Of a stretch of DNA of 64,000 nucleotides, positions 19,737-29,124 are shown piece by piece (position 1 is the stretch's first letter; every line of letters starts with the position of its first letter). The position numbers were made by a program, and so were the translations under genes. The stretch is from assembly GCA_039806065.1 (NCBI GenBank), contig JBDKJS010000083.1, forward strand, positions 5,118-69,117. Reading direction: 5' to 3'. Source of the stretch: JBDKJS01 sp039806065. Lineage in GTDB: Bacteria; Bacteroidota; Bacteroidia; AKYH767-A; 2013-40CM-41-45. The notes beneath the pieces are model-generated. The model ran no database searches. It had not been told where the DNA came from and worked only from the letters and a program-made list of their open reading frames with translations.

Positions 19737-19762
19737 TTTCCACTTTTCTCCACTTTTCTCCA
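19737..19762 (-). promoter_or_regulatory. MraZ-box operator: tandem TGGAGAAAAG repeats
   Basis: On the minus strand TGGAGAAAAG occurs twice in direct tandem, followed by a third partial copy TGGAAA, giving a 10-bp period with TGG(A) at each repeat start. This is the layout of MraZ-binding repeats, one repeat per helical turn. The array ends 36 bases before the mraZ ATG. A weak -7-like AATATTTG follows directly, so bound MraZ would cover the promoter. The -7 assignment is inference. Confidence 0.8.
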
Positions 19763-20047
19763 TTTTTGTTAATAAATATTTTTATGATTGATATTTAGCT
19801 AAAACATAAATTGCCATCAAAGCCAATTTTGACAGGGCTTTCAGCCGTTTCCTGATTACTTGGTTGGCTTGGGTAAAAAAAGTAATGGGAGCTTAATAAA
19901 TAAATAGAGAATAGAAAACCCATACCTGCACGCCACAGATCAAAAGACATGGCATATCAGTCACTTAGCAATAAAAGCAAGGTAGGTTTTTCACAGGCTT
20001 AAAATCTTTTGTACATTTAGAGCCTTAGCAAATACAAGCTTATATAT
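19763..20047. other. Divergent intergenic region upstream of mraZ and the hydrolase gene
   Basis: About 285 A/T-rich bases between the MraZ boxes and the alpha/beta hydrolase start. It must hold the plus-strand promoter of the hydrolase-engB pair. I see no perfect TAnnTTTG box, no long ORF and no strong hairpin. Confidence 0.5.
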
Positions 20048-20806
20048 ATGGACTATACAATAAGGCAAGATGGAGAATTTAAGTACCTGGAAGAAGGCCA
20101 AGGGCCAACCTTGATATTGTTGCATGGGCTATTTGGGGCGCTGAGCAATTGGAAAGAGGTAATTGAGTATTTTAAACCTCATTACAAAGTAGTGATACCT
20201 ATGCTACCAATTTTCGAATTGCCGATTCTAAGTACAGGCGTAAAAGAATTGATGAAATTTGTTCATCGGTTTGTGACACACAAGGGTTATGCTAATTTCG
20301 CATTGGTGGGTAACTCATTAGGGGGGCATGTGGCCTTAGTATATGTAAAGGAACACCCCGAAATGGTAAAAGCGCTAGTGCTTACTGGTAGCAGCGGACT
20401 ATACGAAAATGCTTTTGGCGGAAGCACTCCTCGCAAAGGTGACAAGGAATATATTAGAAAAAAAATTGAAGTAACTTTTTACGACCCCAAACACGCCACA
20501 GACGAATTGGTGGAAGAGTGTTATGAAATATTGAATGATAGAAATAAACTGATTAGAATAGTGGCGATGGCTAAATCCGCCATAAGGCATAACATGGCTG
20601 AAGATTTAGCCCATATCAAACAGCCCACTTGCCTTATATGGGGCAAGAATGATGTAATTACACCGCCTGAAGTAGCCGTTGACTTCAATAAATTAATATC
20701 TAATAGTGATTTGTATTGGATAGATCATTGCGGGCATGCGGCAATGATGGAACATCCACAAGAGTTTAATTCATTGCTAAAAGCTTGGCTTGAACAAAAG
20801 TTTTAA
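20048..20806 (+). CDS. Alpha/beta-fold hydrolase
   Basis: 252 residues, cytosolic, no signal peptide. Oxyanion-hole segment ILLHGLFGALSNW (~25), nucleophile elbow VGNSLGGHVAL with the catalytic serine (~95), acid IWGKNDVITPP (~195) and histidine DHCGHAAMMEHP (~225) form a full catalytic triad. It resembles the C-C bond hydrolase/haloperoxidase-like group, but the substrate cannot be told. It is followed 27 bases later by engB and transcribed away from mraZ; hydrolase-engB-mraZ is, to my knowledge, a recurring Bacteroidota neighbourhood. Confidence 0.88.
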   Translation: MDYTIRQDGEFKYLEEGQGPTLILLHGLFGALSNWKEVIEYFKPHYKVVIPMLPIFELPILSTGVKELMKFVHRFVTHKGYANFALVGNSLGGHVALVYVKEHPEMVKALVLTGSSGLYENAFGGSTPRKGDKEYIRKKIEVTFYDPKHATDELVEECYEILNDRNKLIRIVAMAKSAIRHNMAEDLAHIKQPTCLIWGKNDVITPPEVAVDFNKLISNSDLYWIDHCGHAAMMEHPQEFNSLLKAWLEQKF

Positions 20807-20833
20807 TAACTAATTTTTTTATTTTTAAAATTT

Positions 20834-21448
20834 ATGATTGAGCCAATTAAAGAAGCATCATTTGTCATTTCAAGTCCTGAATACACCAAGTGTCCAAAAC
20901 CAGATCGGGCAGAATATGCCTTTATAGGCCGAAGCAATGTTGGTAAATCATCGCTCATCAACATGCTCACAGGGGTAAAAGGATTGGCAAAAACATCGGC
21001 CATGCCAGGTAAAACGCAATTAATCAATCATTTTTTGATTAATAACAGTTGGTTTCTGGTAGATTTACCTGGATATGGATTTGCCAGGATAAGCAAGGCA
21101 CAGCGTGAAGTGTTTGAAAGCATGATTAAAAATTATTTGCTCAAACGCAATAATCTCATCAACACTTTTATTCTGATAGATAGCCGCCATGCACCACAAG
21201 CTATTGATTTGGCATTCATTGAATGGATGGGAACAGTTTCCTTACCGTTTAGTATTGTATTTACCAAGAGTGATAAACTAGGAAAAACCAAATTGCAAGA
21301 ACACACTACAGCTTATAAGAATCAACTCCTTGAAACTTGGGAAGAATTACCACCCATATTTATTACCTCTTCAGAGAAAAAGCTGGGGCGCGATGAAATA
21401 TTAAAATACATAGGCACACTTCATCCTTTATTTACAGCAGATCGCTAA
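20834..21448 (+). CDS. engB: Ribosome biogenesis GTPase EngB (YsxC/YihA)
   Basis: 204 residues. Small GTPase needed for assembly of the large ribosomal subunit. G1 is [16 protein letters not shown], the G2/switch region is [11 protein letters not shown]3 is [11 protein letters not shown]4 is FTKSDK and G5 is TSSEKKLG. The length is normal. It is probably co-transcribed with the preceding hydrolase. Its TAA stop overlaps the stop of the convergent T9SS gene (shared bases 21446-21447). Confidence 0.96.
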   Translation: MIEPIKEASFVISSPEYTKCPKPDRAEYAFIGRSNVGKSSLINMLTGVKGLAKTSAMPGKTQLINHFLINNSWFLVDLPGYGFARISKAQREVFESMIKNYLLKRNNLINTFILIDSRHAPQAIDLAFIEWMGTVSLPFSIVFTKSDKLGKTKLQEHTTAYKNQLLETWEELPPIFITSSEKKLGRDEILKYIGTLHPLFTADR

Positions 21449-22353
21449 CGGAGGAGCTGAATTTTTTTATTCACTATTGCATTTCCAAATTGCAGATGAA
21501 GGGTGTACCACCCATTTTCCAAGTCTGCTACATCAATTAAATCGGTAGGAGCATTCAATGTAAGGTGTTTTACCTGTCGTCCCAAAAGATCAGCTATACT
21601 GATTTCAGCATGATTAAAGGGAGTACGGATTCCGGTGAATTTAATCCAGTCTCTTGCTGGATTGGGCATTACCTGCACCTGATCAGAAAGGTTGATGGGA
21701 GCTTCACCAACCACACCTTCAAACTTTAAATCATCAAGACGAAGGATCGTTCCTATTTTAGGTGCATTAAACACAATAGGGCTGCTGGTAATAAAAATTA
21801 ATGACGAATCAGGATCCAAATTAGGATTAACATAAATCAGGTTAAGACTGAGTGTATCCCAACCGGTGCTGGTTTTCCCTATTTTTTGAAATGCATAAGC
21901 CACGGTATCGCGCTTGCCAGTTCCGGCATTGCGCTTAAACAGTTTAATATCAACCCAAGCCGTATCAGTTCCTACAGGTGCATACTGATACAAGCATTTA
22001 AATGTATTCCATTTGGTTCCTGTAGGTTTTCCTCCTATCACCGAAAAGCTTATGCCATTTACAACGATATCGCCATTAGATATGGCAGCCGGAATAGGGA
22101 TAGGCACAGTGATTGGGGGTACTATTTTACCAAAAGTAGTTAGTTTTGCTGCTGCCACACCGCTACCTACCGTTACAGTTTCCTTGGTTACTGATGTAGC
22201 ATCAAGTGTATCAGTTGTTTTCCAAAATTCTGGCTCTTCATAAGCACCACCACCAGCAGGTATCCAATTTTCATAATCACCATTGGCTATGTTTTGTGCA
22301 GTAATTTGAAGCGATAGATAAAAAGAAAAAATGAGCAACAAATGTTTTTTCAT
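21445..22353 (-). CDS. Secreted protein with type A T9SS sorting domain
   Basis: 302 residues from the ATG at 22353 ([19 protein letters not shown] signal peptide); the start at 22374 adds only seven residues. The central ~200 residues start [10 protein letters not shown] and include [10 protein letters not shown]; they look like a beta-sandwich of the carbohydrate-binding kind often called PCMD in Bacteroidota, though this is tentative. The last ~80 residues are a T9SS C-terminal domain ([38 protein letters not shown]), which directs export through the type IX system and surface attachment or release. It is a single gene convergent with engB. Confidence 0.85.
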   Translation of the reverse strand: MKKHLLLIFSFYLSLQITAQNIANGDYENWIPAGGGAYEEPEFWKTTDTLDATSVTKETVTVGSGVAAAKLTTFGKIVPPITVPIPIPAAISNGDIVVNGISFSVIGGKPTGTKWNTFKCLYQYAPVGTDTAWVDIKLFKRNAGTGKRDTVAYAFQKIGKTSTGWDTLSLNLIYVNPNLDPDSSLIFITSSPIVFNAPKIGTILRLDDLKFEGVVGEAPINLSDQVQVMPNPARDWIKFTGIRTPFNHAEISIADLLGRQVKHLTLNAPTDLIDVADLENGWYTLHLQFGNAIVNKKIQLLR

Positions 22354-22398
22354 ACGTAATTGATATTTATTCAAAGGTAAGAATTTATATGGTAAGGG

Positions 22399-23274
22399 TC
22401 AAACTCCTTGGATGAACCTACCAAATACGCCCAATGGCAATTGCAATCCTGATTGTGCTTGTAAATAAAGTTCACCTGTTTCTAACTTCTTTTGATTGCC
22501 AAATAAATTTTTAATGATAAGAGCACTAAAGCCAAGTGAATAAGTATTAAGTAGTAAAAAAGATGATGGTTCTAATAGTTGTATCACGGTTTCAACCATT
22601 TCATTGATCATATCTTCTAATTTCCATTTTTCACCTTTGGTACCATGCCCATAGGCCGGAGGATCAAGGATAATACCGTGGTATTTATTACCTCTTTTGG
22701 CTTCACGTTTTGCAAATACCAAAGCATCTTCAACTACCCATCTGATATCACTTAGGTGACTCAGCTGTCTGTTGTCGTTGGCCCATGAAACTACTTGTTT
22801 AACGCTATCAAGGTGTGTCACATCTGCACCGGCAGCTTTAGCAGCCAAAGATGATCCACCGGTATAGGCAAATAAATTAAGCACTTTAGGATGATTAACT
22901 TTTTTTTTCAATTGGAGAACGCTATTGGCAATATATTCCCAATTAACTGCTTGCTCAGGAAAAATACCTACATGTTTAAACGCGGTGAGTGCCAACCGTA
23001 AAGAAATTTTTTGATCAATTGCCTTTATGGTATAATCGATTTGCCATCGATCGGACACAGGCTTTATTTTTTGCCATTCGCCACTTGCGCTTGTCTTTGC
23101 TTTAAAAAATAAATGAGCTTTACTATTCCATTGCGAATCAGACCAAGCAGGTTTCCAAACTGCCTGTGGTTCTGGTCTAATAGTAATAATGGAGCCAAAC
23201 TTTTCTAATTTATAAAAATTTCCACAATCGAGTAGTTCATACTGTTCGAAGTGAGTAGGATTGAGTAGTAGCAT
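22399..23274 (-). CDS. Class I SAM-dependent methyltransferase, RlmI-like
   Basis: 291 residues. SAM-binding core: VLNLFAYTGGSSLAAKAAGA (~130), then the acidic segment VTHLDSVKQVVSWANDN and the catalytic-loop segment GIILDPPAYGHGTKGEKWKLE (~205). FAYTGG and DPPAYG are typical of the RlmI/RlmK group of 23S rRNA methyltransferases. The N-terminal PUA domain of RlmI is missing; the first ~110 residues instead hold an OB-like part (WQIDYTIKAIDQKISLRL). The likely target is RNA, not assigned. The neighbouring gene at 23381 is divergent. Confidence 0.78.
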   Translation of the reverse strand: MLLLNPTHFEQYELLDCGNFYKLEKFGSIITIRPEPQAVWKPAWSDSQWNSKAHLFFKAKTSASGEWQKIKPVSDRWQIDYTIKAIDQKISLRLALTAFKHVGIFPEQAVNWEYIANSVLQLKKKVNHPKVLNLFAYTGGSSLAAKAAGADVTHLDSVKQVVSWANDNRQLSHLSDIRWVVEDALVFAKREAKRGNKYHGIILDPPAYGHGTKGEKWKLEDMINEMVETVIQLLEPSSFLLLNTYSLGFSALIIKNLFGNQKKLETGELYLQAQSGLQLPLGVFGRFIQGV

Positions 23275-23380
23275 AGATCAAAAATATTCAACGGCAAGAT
23301 TGAAAAAAATTTTCAACAAAAACTTTTTTTCAATAATCATTTTAATACATTTATCGCATCAATTAATTTATTCAATCATC

Positions 23381-24100
23381 ATGTCAGAAATAGAAGCCTT
23401 ATCAATTAAAAACGAGAAAATACAACATTTAAATAAAGAGCTTAGTAAAGAAAACGAAGAGTTGTTCCATCAGTACAATCATTTGATGATAAGAAATAAT
23501 AAGTTTTTAAAACGAATAGAAGATCAACAGAAGTTAATTGAATCACTCTACGAGCGCATTTCAGAATTACAGCATATCAACAGTAAGCTTTTAAAACTTA
23601 ACGATGGTTATCGAAATCATTTTTCTACCGCTATTGACAAGCGCAAGGCTAATGTGATTCCAAGCAACGATGCCATAGCCACGCTAGATCCTGATGATAT
23701 CGAAGCACTATATGAAAGATGGAAGTTATTTCCAGGTCAGTTAGCTAGCAATGGTCCCAATTTAAGAAAGCAAATGGTGATGCTATTACACTTGAGCAAC
23801 AACCCCATGATGAATGCGGCCGATTTATTTCAAATAACAGGTGTAGGAGGTGTAACCGGTGCACGGTATGTATCAGTTCTAAAAAAAGCTGGATTGATTA
23901 AATATAGTGGAGCCCGCAAAAAGGGATATTATGAAATTACAGAAGAAGGCATAGCCTTTGTAGAAGGCAAGCTCAAGCTTCATTCACACGCCTCATTATC
24001 TGATGGCATGCCGGGTTTACAGCCAAAGGGAATTAAAATTGACGAGGTCATTCATGTGGCCAGCCATTCACACTTGGCTATTGATTCAATGGATCTTTAG
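23381..24100 (+). CDS. Coiled-coil plus winged-helix protein of unknown role
   Basis: 239 residues from the ATG at 23381. A longer frame from 23261 overlaps the divergent methyltransferase start and adds 40 residues without a clear signal, so the shorter form is preferred. Residues 1-75 are a strong coiled coil (NEKIQHLNKELSKENEELF). Residues ~130-205 look like a MarR/ArsR-type winged helix (NAADLFQITGVGGVTGARYV, VLKKAGLIKYSG, GYYEITEEGIAF). It is probably a dimeric DNA-binding protein. I cannot name a family. It is convergent with the Wzz-like gene, with a gap of three bases. Confidence 0.65.
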   Translation: MSEIEALSIKNEKIQHLNKELSKENEELFHQYNHLMIRNNKFLKRIEDQQKLIESLYERISELQHINSKLLKLNDGYRNHFSTAIDKRKANVIPSNDAIATLDPDDIEALYERWKLFPGQLASNGPNLRKQMVMLLHLSNNPMMNAADLFQITGVGGVTGARYVSVLKKAGLIKYSGARKKGYYEITEEGIAFVEGKLKLHSHASLSDGMPGLQPKGIKIDEVIHVASHSHLAIDSMDL

Positions 24101-24103
24101 TAA

Positions 24104-25042
24104 TTACGCTTTTGTTTTAACAGCAGCATTGTAATAAGGAACCGTGTGATAACCAATATAAATTACCAATACAGTGGCAAACACTGCCGCACCACACGCA
24201 ATCAATAGTATTTGCCAAAAGGTGAAGTTATAATATCCCAAATCAGGGACAGCTCCTTGAAGTGTAATGATAACTGGTACTTGACTAAACTTACTAGCGG
24301 CTGTGAGCATGCTATATTGCCTGATGATATTTACTTCATCATCCAATGACTTTTCCATTTTAGCTATCAATCCGTTTAGTGCCATTCTCTCCAGGTTATT
24401 ACTTTCATTACCGATTTCCAATTGCGCAATTAGTCCTTCTATTTGATTGCTTAAGGTGTGCAGCTCGTTTCTTAACTCCTTCTTTGATTGCAAGTAGATG
24501 GTATCAAATAGTGGCTTATTAAAATTTAGTTGTTCCAATCGCCATTTTCTATTCAATTCATTTGCAAACCGAGGAATTTCGTTGGCTATATGCGCGGCTA
24601 CTGCTCCATCTTTTTTATCCTTCACTGTTAGTGTAGTTACCCCTTTGTCAGATTGGCTGAGTACAATGTTTTGCTGAAGTATTTTTTTTATAATTCCTTG
24701 GTGAAATTCATTTTTAGAATCAAGTTGATAGTGATCAAAGAGTGAAAATGTTTTAATTAAGTGACCAAACATTTCGTCTGAAAAAATTAACCTATAAAAT
24801 TTGTAATAATCATTATCAACTTCACCATTGTTAATTAGAAAACCTTTTTCTCCATTGAGTTTAAGCTCTACGGGATCTTGGTAGTCCAATACGACAAAGG
24901 CCTTATAAACAAAATTAAAGCGCAATACCAAACCAGTAGCTATGAAAACAACTAAGAAAGCAGCAGCAAAAAAATTTCGATGTTGTTTAATAAACCCAAC
25001 GAAGCTTTTAATATGTACGATTTCTTTTTCTGGTAATTGCAT
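24104..25042 (-). CDS. Wzz-like polysaccharide chain-length/transport protein
   Basis: 312 residues. Topology is that of Wzz/PCP proteins: an N-terminal membrane segment (FFAAAFLVVFIATGLVL, ~24-42), a long periplasmic alpha-helical part with a coiled coil (SKKELRNELHTLSNQIEGL), and a C-terminal membrane segment (ILLIACGAAVFATVLVIYIG). There is no kinase domain. It follows the O-antigen ligase/polymerase gene by 19 bases on the same strand, which supports a role in surface polysaccharide length control or export. The specific polymer is unknown. Confidence 0.75.
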   Translation of the reverse strand: MQLPEKEIVHIKSFVGFIKQHRNFFAAAFLVVFIATGLVLRFNFVYKAFVVLDYQDPVELKLNGEKGFLINNGEVDNDYYKFYRLIFSDEMFGHLIKTFSLFDHYQLDSKNEFHQGIIKKILQQNIVLSQSDKGVTTLTVKDKKDGAVAAHIANEIPRFANELNRKWRLEQLNFNKPLFDTIYLQSKKELRNELHTLSNQIEGLIAQLEIGNESNNLERMALNGLIAKMEKSLDDEVNIIRQYSMLTAASKFSQVPVIITLQGAVPDLGYYNFTFWQILLIACGAAVFATVLVIYIGYHTVPYYNAAVKTKA

Positions 25043-25061
25043 TTAGTGGCAATTTATAAAA

Positions 25062-27065
25062 CTATTTCAATTTTAATAAAGTTAATTTGGCCACTAGCAA
25101 TGAATCAAAAGTGACATGGCTGTGGGCAGCTTCCAAATCTATGTTTCTATACCAAAATTTATCTTTAGCTCTGTGGTTATTAATGGCTATTAGCTGACTA
25201 TCGTTGGTATTTTTTAGTATTTTAAATGCCTTAGCGGCTGCAATGATATCAAAATATTGGTAGTACAAAGCTTCCTTAAAGTTCATTAAGGTAATGGTGT
25301 TAAATGCTTCATCTACCATTCCGTTATTAAACAAAACTGCGGCTTTATTGGTAAGTGCAGTAATAGCACCGGGCATTATCTTCAAAGCTTTATCATAATA
25401 TGCGAGAGATGCGTCCACATTACCCATAAAACTGTAAAGTCCTGCTAAATCTGTAAGACACTGTAAGTGATAAGGGTTGATACTTTCGGCTAGTAAATAA
25501 TTTTGAATAGCCAATTGCATATTACCCTGATAATAAATAGCATTAGCCATATACCAATTTAAAGGAGTGCCGGCATTATCTGTAATTTGACCTAAGGATA
25601 ATGCCTTATCATATGATTGGTAGCTTCGCGCCCATTCTTGTCTTGATTTAAGTAAATGACCCTTAGCCAAAAGTGATTGAGCCCGATAGTGCATTATTGA
25701 AATACCCAGAAACCCTATCAATGTAACTATTAATAATAAGTGTCCATACTTCCAATAAAAGGTTTGCGCATTATTGGTAAGAGTAAGGGCCAGGCAAAGT
25801 ACCAATGAAAATAAAATGATGCTCAGCGGCCTATGAAATAAATATCCAAAACTAGCCATCACCACAATTGCCAACAACGTTCCTACTAAAACTGAATTAT
25901 AGCCATTTGGCTTTGCATTTATAATGCATTTAGCTATTATTATAAACAATAAAATATATAACAGTACTGGAGCGGTTATTCCTGCCTCTGTTGCAAGATT
26001 CAACCATTCATTGTGAGGATGTTCAAAATGGTGCAGGGCTTTGTTTATATAAAATGCACCACCCATGCCAGGTGCAGCATGGTAAATTGGCCAAGAAGCC
26101 ATTCCATAGCCCATGAGTGGTTGTTTGTCAATGATCAGAATAGAATTCCGCCACATGAGCATTCGTTCAAAAATACTATTGGTGTTTTTAAATTGATTTT
26201 CTTCTACCCCCAAAGGCTTATTAAGTGTTTTGTATGCAGTTTTCACAGCCAATAGGTTCACCTCGCCTTTAGCAATAATTTCAGCCCTATACACCAACAC
26301 CACACTACTTACAACGATGATGAACCCAAGCCCGAGCAACCGATACTTACTTTTTCTCCACAGAGCATGCCTGATTATGTAAGAGAATATTACATAACTC
26401 ATACCAATAAAAAAAGCCAGTAATGCGGCAAGGGAGTGTAGGTAAAATACCAAGCCAATACTGATAGTTAAGCTTATAATACTTAACTTTTTAAAAAAAC
26501 CTGTTGTGGTGCACCAGCCGGCTATTAATAAAAAAATATAAATGACTAACGATTCGGAAAAAAAATTTTTATTCCCCATAGTTGATCCTCTATAGGTTAA
26601 GGGTGCTCCTGGATCACGAACCCACTGCAGTATCCAAAAAAATAAAAGAGGAAAAATCATCAAGGTAAGTGTATTAAAAAAAATGACTTGCTTTGATTTT
26701 GTATTGAGCAATGGATGAAATACAATGATACTCACCCAGGGAATAATGTAGCAACAAAAAGCTAGCCATGCCTCTATTTTTAATTGACTATTGATTGTAG
26801 CCCAAACCAACAAGGAGGAATATACCACCAGCAGCATTTTCATCGGCTGGTTCATTAAATTTGGGATTTGAATTTTCTGATCAGTAAGAAAACTCACTAC
26901 TACAGCGGCAATCAGCCAAAGCATGAAGCCCAGCAATTTAGCACTCACATCATAATCAGGTAGGGTGCTATTAAATAGTGAAGCTACCAAAACTAGAAGT
27001 AGCCCCCAGAGTAAGTACAATGTTTTTTGGTGCAATGATTGAATTTGACTAGTTATCGCATTCAT
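25062..27065 (-). CDS. O-antigen ligase/polymerase (Wzy_C type) with C-terminal TPR repeats
   Basis: 667 residues. About a dozen membrane segments cover ~1-465. The periplasmic loop signature is HFEHPHNEWLNLATEAG (~340), the HxxNEWL form of the Wzy_C/O-antigen ligase family, with YRGSTMGNKNFFSE earlier. A soluble region from ~470 carries TPR-like helices (NAIYYQGNMQLAIQNYLLAE, then CLTDLAGLYSFMGNVDASLA). Ligase-TPR fusions of this kind are common in Bacteroidota. It may ligate polysaccharide to lipid A or glycoproteins, or polymerise repeat units; the sequence does not decide. The Wzz-like gene follows in the same operon. Confidence 0.82.
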   Translation of the reverse strand: MNAITSQIQSLHQKTLYLLWGLLLVLVASLFNSTLPDYDVSAKLLGFMLWLIAAVVVSFLTDQKIQIPNLMNQPMKMLLVVYSSLLVWATINSQLKIEAWLAFCCYIIPWVSIIVFHPLLNTKSKQVIFFNTLTLMIFPLLFFWILQWVRDPGAPLTYRGSTMGNKNFFSESLVIYIFLLIAGWCTTTGFFKKLSIISLTISIGLVFYLHSLAALLAFFIGMSYVIFSYIIRHALWRKSKYRLLGLGFIIVVSSVVLVYRAEIIAKGEVNLLAVKTAYKTLNKPLGVEENQFKNTNSIFERMLMWRNSILIIDKQPLMGYGMASWPIYHAAPGMGGAFYINKALHHFEHPHNEWLNLATEAGITAPVLLYILLFIIIAKCIINAKPNGYNSVLVGTLLAIVVMASFGYLFHRPLSIILFSLVLCLALTLTNNAQTFYWKYGHLLLIVTLIGFLGISIMHYRAQSLLAKGHLLKSRQEWARSYQSYDKALSLGQITDNAGTPLNWYMANAIYYQGNMQLAIQNYLLAESINPYHLQCLTDLAGLYSFMGNVDASLAYYDKALKIMPGAITALTNKAAVLFNNGMVDEAFNTITLMNFKEALYYQYFDIIAAAKAFKILKNTNDSQLIAINNHRAKDKFWYRNIDLEAAHSHVTFDSLLVAKLTLLKLK

Positions 27066-27121
27066 AATTACCTACAATAAGGTAAAAAAAAATTAACTCC
27101 ACAAGATAAAAATCACTTTCC

Positions 27122-27129
27122 TATCTTTG
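27122..27129 (+). promoter_or_regulatory. Bacteroidota -7 box of gltX (TATCTTTG)
   Basis: Perfect match to TAnnTTTG, ending 6 bases before the gltX ATG. In this phylum the box is centred near -7, so transcription would start at or within a few bases of the ATG. No clear TTG -33 element is seen at the expected distance. Confidence 0.6.
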
Positions 27130-27135
27130 CCAGCT

Positions 27136-28758
27136 ATGATTGATCACAAAAAAGTTCGAGTTCGATTTGCCCCTAGTCCAACTGGGCCCCTACACATGGG
27201 AGGCGTAAGAACTGCGCTTTATAACTACCTATTTGCCAAGAAGCACCAAGGCGATTTTATTTTAAGGATTGAAGACACGGATCAGCAGCGCTTTGTGGCA
27301 GGCGCAGAGGAATATATAATAGCATCATTGAAATGGTGTGGTATACTTCCAAACGAAGGGGTAGGCTTTGCTGAAGGCCCTTTCTCGCCCTATCGGCAGA
27401 GTGAGCGTAAAGATTTATATAAAACCTATGTTGAAACCTTGATAAGAAATGGTCATGCATATTACGCTTTTGACACAGCCTCGTCTCTGGATCAATTAAG
27501 GAAAGAACGAGAACAGCAAGGGTCTTCTTTTGCCTATGGTCCGCAAAACAGACATCAATTGTTTAACTCCCTCAACATGACTGCTGCAGAAGTTTTGCAA
27601 AGACTCAATGAGGGTACACCCTATGTAGTAAGAATAAAAGTGCCCGAAAATGATTTGATAGTTGTACACGATTTAATTCGTGGAGAGGTAGAAATGCACA
27701 CTTCACAAATGGATGACAAGGTACTCTTCAAAAGTGATGGGATGCCAACTTACCATTTGGCCAATGTGGTGGATGATCATTTAATGGAAATAACGCATGT
27801 GATCAGAGGAGAAGAGTGGTTGCCTAGTGCACCCCTCCATGTGCTGCTGTATAAAAGCTTTGGATGGGAATCAACAATGCCAAAATTTGCACACCTTCCA
27901 TTACTACTTAAGCCCGATGGCAATGGGAAATTAAGTAAGCGCGATGGTGACAGACTGGGCTTTCCGGTGTTTCCTTTAAATTGGACAGATCCTCTTACTG
28001 GCGAGCAATCGAAAGGATATAAAGAACAGGGATACATCCCTGAAGCTTTTGTAAATATGCTAGCCCATTTAGGATGGCACGCAGCTGATGACCAAGAGAT
28101 CTACAGCATGGAGGCACTCATAGAGGCTTTTTCGTTAGAACGAGTAAGTAAATCGGGGGCTAAATTTGATCCTGATAAAACCAAATGGTATAACGAAGTT
28201 TATTTACGATCCAGCACCGATCAGCATCTAGCAATGCTGTTTTTACCGATCGTGCAAGAGCAATTAACCAAGAGTATTCCATCCCGTCATTTATGCACCA
28301 GTGCCGGACATTTAATTGATGCCGAAAGCCTATTAGCCTATTGTAATAAGGCAGTGGCATTGGTAAAAGATAAGGCACAATTTATAAATGAATTTTGGGA
28401 TTTGTGCAATTATTTATTTGTAGCGCCAATTACCATAGACACCACCATACTTGCCAAAAAATGGAAACCGCCTTATGAAACATTTTTTATAAAATTTGCT
28501 GATGCCCTTAGCACACTAACATCAATGGAAGCTACACAAGCTGAAAAACTACATACGGCCATAGCCAACGATCTGGCACTCAAACCAGGCGAGGTAATGC
28601 AACTATTACGAATAATGGTGAGTGGACAAGGGAGTGGAGTCAATCTATTTGAAATGATAGCGCTACTAGGAGGAAAAGAATCTAGCACACGAATTGAACA
28701 AAATTTAAAGAAATGGCTTCAAACCTTATCGACCGATGCAGCAGCTAGCCGTCAATAA
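27136..28758 (+). CDS. gltX: Glutamyl-tRNA synthetase
   Basis: 540 residues from the ATG at 27136; a TTG nine bases earlier is part of the -7 box and is not used. Charges tRNA-Glu (and perhaps tRNA-Gln where GlnRS is absent). Class I signature in the GltX form RFAPSPTGPLHMGGVRTALYNY at the start (HMGG for HIGH) and GKLSKRDGD (~270) for KMSKS. IEDTDQQR and HVIRGEEWLPSAPLH are further family segments. The C-terminal ~180 residues are the helical anticodon-binding part. The end overlaps folB by 23 bases. Confidence 0.97.
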   Translation: MIDHKKVRVRFAPSPTGPLHMGGVRTALYNYLFAKKHQGDFILRIEDTDQQRFVAGAEEYIIASLKWCGILPNEGVGFAEGPFSPYRQSERKDLYKTYVETLIRNGHAYYAFDTASSLDQLRKEREQQGSSFAYGPQNRHQLFNSLNMTAAEVLQRLNEGTPYVVRIKVPENDLIVVHDLIRGEVEMHTSQMDDKVLFKSDGMPTYHLANVVDDHLMEITHVIRGEEWLPSAPLHVLLYKSFGWESTMPKFAHLPLLLKPDGNGKLSKRDGDRLGFPVFPLNWTDPLTGEQSKGYKEQGYIPEAFVNMLAHLGWHAADDQEIYSMEALIEAFSLERVSKSGAKFDPDKTKWYNEVYLRSSTDQHLAMLFLPIVQEQLTKSIPSRHLCTSAGHLIDAESLLAYCNKAVALVKDKAQFINEFWDLCNYLFVAPITIDTTILAKKWKPPYETFFIKFADALSTLTSMEATQAEKLHTAIANDLALKPGEVMQLLRIMVSGQGSGVNLFEMIALLGGKESSTRIEQNLKKWLQTLSTDAAASRQ

Positions 28759-29116
28759 AATAAGGTGCTATTCACACCATGGATGTTTGCCTGAAGAAAC
28801 GCAAATAGGCGGTTATTATGAAGTAGACCTTATACTAAATGCTGATTTTACTGAAGCCATGCACAGCGACCAACTCATACACACCATAGATTACTGCCGA
28901 GTGTATGAAACAGTAAAAAAATGTATGGCCCAACCCAGTAAACTGATAGAACATGTTGCGGCCCGCATTGGATTACAACTGCTTGATAACGAACCTTTAT
29001 TACACAGTGCCACAGTAAGTGTTACCAAGATCAATCCACCCTTGAATGGCATATTAGATAGCGTAACTTTTAAGCATACGAGCTATCGAAGTGATGAATC
29101 TAAACTGAAAGATTAA
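28736..29116 (+). CDS. folB: Dihydroneopterin aldolase FolB
   Basis: 126 residues, the family length. Converts 7,8-dihydroneopterin to 6-hydroxymethyl-dihydropterin and glycolaldehyde in folate synthesis. The first residues (IRCYSHHGCLPEETQIGGYYEVD) match the family opening xxxGxHGxxPEEx with the conserved E and Y. Further: TIDYCRVYETVKKCM, LIEHVAARIG (the catalytic-site EhlA region) and VSVTKINPPLNG near the end. The start lies 23 bases inside gltX, suggesting coupled translation. Confidence 0.93.
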   Translation: MQQLAVNKIRCYSHHGCLPEETQIGGYYEVDLILNADFTEAMHSDQLIHTIDYCRVYETVKKCMAQPSKLIEHVAARIGLQLLDNEPLLHSATVSVTKINPPLNGILDSVTFKHTSYRSDESKLKD

Positions 29117-29124
29117 ACATAAAA

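Noticed and set aside
19737..19762. Tandem repeats read as a possible CRISPR or microsatellite
   Set aside because: The 10-bp period and position before mraZ fit MraZ boxes; there are no spacers.
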